Assembly: GCA_005656395.1 (NCBI GenBank)
Contig: SRSI01000078.1
Location: 558,001-622,000, forward strand
DNA: 64,000 bases
Reading direction: 5' to 3'
Origin: Strongyloides papillosus
Lineage: Eukaryota; Nematoda; Chromadorea; Rhabditida; Strongyloididae
Shown: positions 62,109 through 64,000 of the stretch, piece by piece
How positions within the stretch are numbered: the stretch's first letter is position 1
How the letters are laid out: each line of letters starts with the position of its first letter
Program-made: the position numbers and the translations under genes
The notes under the pieces: model-generated
Database searches by the model: none
The model's input: the letters and a program-made list of their open reading frames with translations, nothing else
What the model was told of the DNA's origin: nothing

Positions 62109-64000
62109 ATGGCCATATTTAACAGTAAGTTTTAGTCCTTTTTCTTGAATTATTAAAAATAATAACATAATTATTTTAGATCATACAATATTTTCATCAT
62201 GGAGATGCGCAGACTGTGATGCTGAGAAACCAACATGGGCATCAATCAATTTAGCAGTACTTTTATGTAGTGATTGTGCATCAATTCATAGAGATCTCGG
62301 TATGGTAACATATTTTACATTATTTTTATTATAAATTTTTTCTTTTATTTTTTCAGGAAGACATATCAGTCAATTAGCATCTCTTCAAAAAAGTTATTGG
62401 AGCCCATATCGTTTAGACCTACTTTTATATCTCTACGCAAACGGTTCAAATAATGTTTGGGAATATTTTTTAACAGATACATCACGAAATGACCACAATA
62501 ATCAGAAACATTTTATAAAACCAAAACCCGAAAGCGCCATAACACCAACAAAAGAACGATTTATTAAAGAGAAGTATGTTGACAAGAAGTATGCTTCGAG
62601 AGGAGTAGATGAAAACCAAAACGATTTAGATATGCAGCTATTTGCTTGTGTAAGAACATGTCATGTTGAAACAGCATTCCGACTACTAATCCATGGTGCT
62701 AATCCTAATTATGTTAACTATGAAACAGGGGAAACACCTTTACATATTGCCGTTAAGGAAGGTCAATTGAAACAAGTTGAATTATTATGTATATATGGAG
62801 CAAATTTGCATTTTATTAATAATAAAGAGGAATCCGCTAAAAGCATTTGCCAAGCCAGTGGTAGTACTGATTTACTAACACGTTTACTTGAGATTGAATT
62901 TGAGATTTCTGATAGAATTTCATGGTTTTTGTGTGGTAAGATGCCTAGTCATGATAAGAATAGCCATTTTCTTATACCTGATATTGTTGGGTCACAATTG
63001 ACTGATAAACAAAGAATGGTTATAAAGAAGTATGTGAATCAGAATAATGATTTATTTTGTAGCATTTCTCAGGATATATTTGATGAAGTAATTTAATTTA
63101 TTAAAATCTTATTGATTATAATTTTTTTGTTTAGATTGAAAGACGTACCAACGAGAAAATTTGGTATGGTGAGACAAAAGAACGCCATGAAAAATTAGGA
63201 TCTGTTGTAAATGTTATATCATCCTTTCTGCCATTAAATCCCTTAATCCCATCTTTCAGAAATCAAAGAAGACAAAAGCTGGCAAAATTTGATACTAATG
63301 CATTTGTTTATCTACTAGTGTGCCATTTAAAAGAAACAAAAAGGCGATTTTATTGTGAAGATATTGAAACTTCTATAGGAAGAAGTATAAAACAACAACT
63401 TAGAAGATCACAAAAATCAAGTGAAAAAAACTACAGTAATAATGACTACGAGGATTATGCAAGTGTTCCATCACCAGAATCCTTAAGTAGATTAAGTGAA
63501 AGAAAATTTGTAAAAAGGCAATCACCATTACAAAATAGATTCGGTTGTGATACAACCTCAAACAGGGATGTTGAAATTCTACAGAATGTCGTTAAAAAAC
63601 AAACAGAGACAATAAATAATTTGTCTGATGTAATTATTTCTTTCTCAAGGTAAGCAATATTTCTAAATCCACTATCATTGATTATCTTTTTTTCCTATAA
63701 TTTTATAGAGAAATGAAAGTAATGCAGGAGAAGATTGATCGTGTAGCTGAGGAAAACGCCACTCTTCAAAATGATTTATCTAGGTTACGTGCTCATGTTT
63801 ATATGAAAGATACTCAATTTGCCAGTCAAACCAATGCATTCAACACTAAAAATACACCATCATTCTCACCAACTAATGGACCATCCTCAAATACATCAAA
63901 TATTTCTAATACCCCTCCAATTTTTAACACAACTTACTCAGTACAAAGAACTATTATAGCACCACAAAATAGTAGTAATACCTTTAAAGGACATATTTCT
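62109..64000 (+). CDS. git-1: GIT ArfGAP scaffold protein (3' end beyond window)
   Basis: Exons 62109-62124, 62180-62299, 62357-63087, 63135-63649 and 63719 onward give ~554 aa before the window ends. GIT proteins are Arf GTPase-activating scaffolds that pair with PIX at focal adhesions and synapses. The ArfGAP zinc finger is CADCDAEKPTWASINLAVLLCSDCASIHRDLGRHIS (here C-x2-C-x16-C-x2-C plus the arginine-finger R in HRDLG). Ankyrin repeats follow: FRLLIHGANPNYVNYETGETPLHIA and VELLCIYGANLHF. ISWFLCGKMPSHDKNSHFLIP matches the GIT-specific linker. The Spa-homology domain comes next (NQRRQKLAKFDTNAFVYLL, partner-binding). A coiled coil (EMKVMQEKIDRVAEENATLQNDLSRL) precedes a Ser/Thr/Asn-rich linker. 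The 3-nt-scale phases of all four introns agree. The paxillin-binding C-terminus lies outside the window. Confidence 0.96.

Noticed and set aside
1..64000. tRNA, rRNA, spliced-leader RNA or CRISPR arrays
   Set aside because: No B-box (GGTTCRANYCC), spliced-leader sequence or regularly spaced repeat was seen by eye; a tRNA/Rfam scan would be decisive.

Overview
The window is nuclear DNA of a nematode and looks most like a Strongyloides-type roundworm. The noncoding DNA is extremely AT-rich. Most introns are only about 43-60 bp, with GTAAGT-like donors and TTTTAG/TTTCAG acceptors. Several genes carry an acceptor-like TTTTAG a few bases upstream of the start ATG, as expected for trans-spliced nematode messages. 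The proteins match typical nematode families (vigilin, ATGL, GIT, RAB3GAP1, saposin/GILT, globin). The assignment to Strongyloides is inference from composition and gene structure.

Layout from left to right: (1) 15-854, a secreted two-Ig-domain protein; (2) a gene-free stretch with a badly decayed mariner-like fossil; (3) 4685-6412, an SLC41 magnesium transporter, convergent with (4) 6595-7793, a globin with a long N-terminal extension and a myristoylation-type start; (5) 10261-11104, an LRRC57 homologue; (6) 13371-17129, vigilin, a large single-exon KH-domain protein; (7) 19728-20865, a Ser/Thr kinase; (8) a 5.7 kb gene-poor block; (9) 26607-28908, an ACSL3/4-type long-chain acyl-CoA synthetase; (10) 29335-29484, a 49-aa STMP1-like mitochondrial microprotein; (11) 33137-34777, a tandem saposin-A/GILT protein; (12) 38170-38893, an unrecognised protein; (13) 41663-42321, a CYTH-fold protein; (14) 42572-43779, an 87-aa tail-anchored membrane protein whose single intron is inflated by a mariner insertion; (15) 44863-45443, a Ctr copper transporter; (16) 46598-49789, RAB3GAP1, convergent with (17) 50048-52262, adipose triglyceride lipase; (18) a ~10 kb gene-poor block with a mariner fossil, a small C2H2 zinc-finger reading frame and some GC-richer islands; (19) 62109 to the right edge, GIT (ArfGAP-ankyrin-SHD scaffold), cut by the window end.

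There is no bacterial-style operon. ATGL (releases fatty acids from triglyceride) and ACSL (activates fatty acids) both act in lipid metabolism but lie far apart, and RAB3GAP1 and GIT both act on small-GTPase traffic; these are probably chance neighbours. The most informative non-genic signals are three mariner-family relics. One of them has recognisable terminal inverted repeats and a TA duplication, and it sits inside an intron that would be about 59 bp without it. No CRISPR, rRNA or tRNA gene was seen.
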